The notes under the pieces are model-generated. The model did not search any database, was not told where the DNA came from, and was given only the letters and a program-made list of their open reading frames with translations. Below, in pieces: positions 62,019 to 64,000 of a stretch of 64,000 nucleotides of DNA (positions are counted from its first letter, which is position 1; the number at the start of each line of letters is the position of its first letter). Both the position numbers and the translations under genes were made by a program. Source of the stretch: CAJQQK01 sp965224225 (GTDB lineage: Bacteria; Pseudomonadota; Alphaproteobacteria; Rhizobiales; Hyphomicrobiaceae); contig CBDCZF010000035.1 of NCBI GenBank assembly GCA_965224225.1, forward strand, positions 372,001-436,000, given 5' to 3'.

Positions 62019-63752
62019 CTATTCAGCCGCTTCGGGCTGATCCTTGAGCAGCGTTTCGCCGGGCTTGACCATGTCGAAGACCACCGGCTCATCGCCGACC
62101 GTTATACCACCCCCTGCCTGCCGCACGACCGTAAACGTCGACGTCTCGAGTGCCCCTGCCTCCGGGAAATCCGAGCGGAAATGAGCACCGCGGCTGTCTT
62201 CACGCTTCAGAGCGGCGGCGGCGATCACTTTCGAGATCTCAATCTGGGAACGTAAATTGAGCCAGTCGTGCCAGGTCAGATTGAAGGCGCGGTCGCCGTC
62301 AGGCAGGCCGGATGCGTCAAGCTCGTCGCGGATGCCGTCTAGTGCCGAGATCGCCCGCTCGAGCCCGGCCGCATCGCGAATGACGCCGACATCGTCCCAC
62401 ATCAGATCGAGCAGCTTTTCTCTGAGGTCGTTTATCGCCACTGCCGGCTTGCCGAATGGAACGCTGGCGCGCGTGATCGCATCATCGATCACCGCTTCAT
62501 CAGGCGTGCGCCAATGCGGGTTCTGCGCGATGAACCCAGGCATGACATCGCCGGCGATGCCGCCGAACACGGTCGAGTTCGCCACACCGTTACCGCCGAG
62601 CCGGTTGGCACCGTGCACGCCGCCGGCATCTTCGCCCGCAACGAACAGGCCTGGCATCTCGGTCGATGTATCGACCTCGCAGACAACGCCGCCCATGTGG
62701 TAGTGCGCCGTCGGCACCACCTCGACCAAACCGCCAGCCAGATCGAAACCGCAATCTGCACAGCGCTCGACCATGCCTTTGAACTTGACCGCCACCGTCT
62801 CAGGCCCGAGATGGCCCATCTTGATGTAGACACCGCCGTTGGCCGTCGTATTGCCGGCCCGCATCTCGGCGTAGATCGCACGCGAGACGATATCGCGGGT
62901 CGCGCGCTCGGCCAGCGGGTCGTAGTCCTCCATGAAACGGCGCTCGTTACCATCGAGCAGATGACCGCCGGCCCCGCGCAGGCCTTCTTCTAGGACCGTG
63001 CCGGTCATGCGCGTCTCAGGACCGGCCAATAGTCCTGTCGGGTGGAATTGAACCATCTCCATGTCGCGCAGTGGCAGGCCACGCTCAATGGCCATGGCGA
63101 GGCCGTCCATCGACTTGTCGCCGGACGGTGTGTGGTAGCGATACATCGTCGGCCCACCGCCGGTCGCGAGCAGCACGGCCTTGGCTGCAACGAAACGGAA
63201 CGCGCCGGTGCGTATGTCGATCATCAGCACGCCGGCGATGCCCTCGCCGTTCTTGTCAGGCACGAGCGCGATGGCGCGATGTTCTTCGAGCCGATTGATC
63301 GGCCGCGCCCAGATCTGCTCCATGACGCGGTTGATGATTTCGATGCCCGTGAGATCGCCCTTGTGCACCGTGCGATCGAAGGTCTGGCCGGCGAACGCCT
63401 TGCCGTGCAGCGTGCCGTCGTCATTGCGGTCGAAGAAGCAGCCGATCTCGTTCTCGAGTTCGCGAATACGCACGATGGCCGTCTCGACCAGCGTCCAGGC
63501 GAGTTTCTGGTGCGGCAGCCATTTGCCGCCCTCGATGGTGTCCATGAAATGGCGTTCGACCGAATCGGCGGGATGGACGGCGACGTTGTAGCCGCCCTGC
63601 ACCATCCGCGTGCAGCCGCATTTGCCGAGCAGGCCCTTGGTCGCGACCGTGATGTCGAGGTCGGGTGCTGCTTGATGGGCATGCAAAGCTGCCAACAGAC
63701 CGGCACCGCCGGAGCCCAGTATGAGAATATCGGTCTGCGAACGTTCGATCAT
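62019..63752 (-). CDS. SDH/fumarate-reductase-type flavoprotein
   Basis: FAD-dependent subunit of 577 residues. GSGGAGLLAALHA binds FAD; the substrate-site residues are in MVQFHPTGLL, RATRDIVSRAIYAE and PTAHYHMGG. The histidine that carries covalent FAD in succinate dehydrogenase is replaced: my alignment places C47 (KCGCTRMVQGG) there, so FAD is probably non-covalent. AGGA precedes the ATG. The cytochrome b gene lies 22 bases upstream; no Fe-S subunit is seen within the window. The true dicarboxylate substrate may not be succinate. Confidence 0.9.
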   Translation of the reverse strand: MIERSQTDILILGSGGAGLLAALHAHQAAPDLDITVATKGLLGKCGCTRMVQGGYNVAVHPADSVERHFMDTIEGGKWLPHQKLAWTLVETAIVRIRELENEIGCFFDRNDDGTLHGKAFAGQTFDRTVHKGDLTGIEIINRVMEQIWARPINRLEEHRAIALVPDKNGEGIAGVLMIDIRTGAFRFVAAKAVLLATGGGPTMYRYHTPSGDKSMDGLAMAIERGLPLRDMEMVQFHPTGLLAGPETRMTGTVLEEGLRGAGGHLLDGNERRFMEDYDPLAERATRDIVSRAIYAEMRAGNTTANGGVYIKMGHLGPETVAVKFKGMVERCADCGFDLAGGLVEVVPTAHYHMGGVVCEVDTSTEMPGLFVAGEDAGGVHGANRLGGNGVANSTVFGGIAGDVMPGFIAQNPHWRTPDEAVIDDAITRASVPFGKPAVAINDLREKLLDLMWDDVGVIRDAAGLERAISALDGIRDELDASGLPDGDRAFNLTWHDWLNLRSQIEISKVIAAAALKREDSRGAHFRSDFPEAGALETSTFTVVRQAGGGITVGDEPVVFDMVKPGETLLKDQPEAAE

Positions 63753-63774
63753 GGCATGTCCTTTGACAGCTACC

Positions 63775-64000
63775 CTATCTGAGGGTCACGATGAACATGA
63801 TGGCGACAATCAAGGCCATGGCAACACCGACCGCGGCCTTCGATTTCTGACCGGGCTGCCAGGCAAGGTTTTCGATCAGGAGGACGCGCAAACCGCCCAG
63901 CAGATGGACCGTGAGCAGAAAGACCAATCCAGCCTCGGCCACCTTGACCAATGGGTTCTCCGTCCATCGCAGGAAGCCATCGAGGCTTGCCTCACCCTCG
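63775..64000 (-). CDS. SDH-type cytochrome b subunit (partial)
   Basis: The 3' part of a membrane-anchor gene; its 5' end lies beyond the window. The 75 visible codons read in one frame to a TAG at 63775-63777. They encode GLVFLLTVHLLGGLRVLLIE, where the histidine is the likely heme ligand and HLLGGLR matches the SdhC/cytochrome b556 motif, then a second helix (VGVAMALIVAIMFIVTLR). It anchors the flavoprotein encoded next to it and would pass electrons to quinone. Confidence 0.82.
   Translation of the reverse strand, partial: EGEASLDGFLRWTENPLVKVAEAGLVFLLTVHLLGGLRVLLIENLAWQPGQKSKAAVGVAMALIVAIMFIVTLR

Overview
The window reads as chromosomal DNA of a GC-rich alphaproteobacterium. The cell-cycle regulator CtrA (46598-47296), its inhibitor SciP (50621-50902) and a FliJ-like flagellar protein (47935-48312) lie close together, and small alphaproteobacterial families (DUF2842, probable DUF6460) are present. 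The order is probably Hyphomicrobiales or a near relative, but that is inference. No rRNA, tRNA or CRISPR array was seen.

Layout. 1-6.2 kb: one very large secreted autotransporter with ten exactly in-register 318-bp DUF11 repeats, closed by a strong terminator. 6.2-15.8 kb: accessory metabolism and stress genes (aldehyde dehydrogenase, DUF262/DUF1524 nuclease-like protein, voltage-gated-type K+ channel, maleylacetoacetate isomerase-like GST, sulfatase-family hydrolase, GNAT/Rrf2 pair, MATE exporter with a small membrane protein). 16.3-18.2 kb: an AT-richer cassette of three overlapping genes (TIGR04255 family plus two unknowns), the best candidate here for an undescribed system. 18.5-24.8 kb: heme A synthase, DUF2842, a probable broken Rieske gene, a large PHP-like protein facing a non-pyrrolysine MttB homologue, and an L,D-transpeptidase. 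25.2-34.3 kb: a long minus-strand stretch with a lyase/PdxA pair, truA, a small secreted protein, fmt, def, two glycosyltransferases and a degenerate LytM lipoprotein whose promoter carries a perfect CtrA box. 34.6-37.7 kb: an orphan ABC ATPase and tatA-tatB-tatC. 37.8-46.4 kb: an amidase, two SDRs, an MFS transporter with a perfect 26-bp palindromic operator in its promoter region, small exported proteins, a GST, an HD hydrolase and an MBL hydrolase. 46.6-52.5 kb: ctrA, fliJ, a lipoprotein, a complete IS256-family insertion with 9-bp target duplication, sciP and mnmA. 52.5-56.7 kb: two small cytosolic proteins and a polysaccharide pair (O-antigen-ligase-like protein and polyprenyl-phosphate glycosyltransferase). 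56.8-64 kb: one tightly packed minus-strand operon: SDH-type cytochrome b (cut by the window end), SDH/fumarate-reductase-type flavoprotein, Uma2 protein, class I hydratase alpha, cytochrome P450, MFS transporter, hydratase beta, thioesterase.

How it fits together. Housekeeping blocks (def-fmt-truA, tat, ctaA, mnmA, ctrA/sciP) alternate with catabolic and cell-envelope cassettes. The 56.8-64 kb operon looks like a dedicated pathway for uptake, oxidation and hydration of an unidentified dicarboxylate-like substrate. Several genes start with TTG or GTG, and many starts below were moved from the longest open frame on ribosome-binding-site and family-length grounds.
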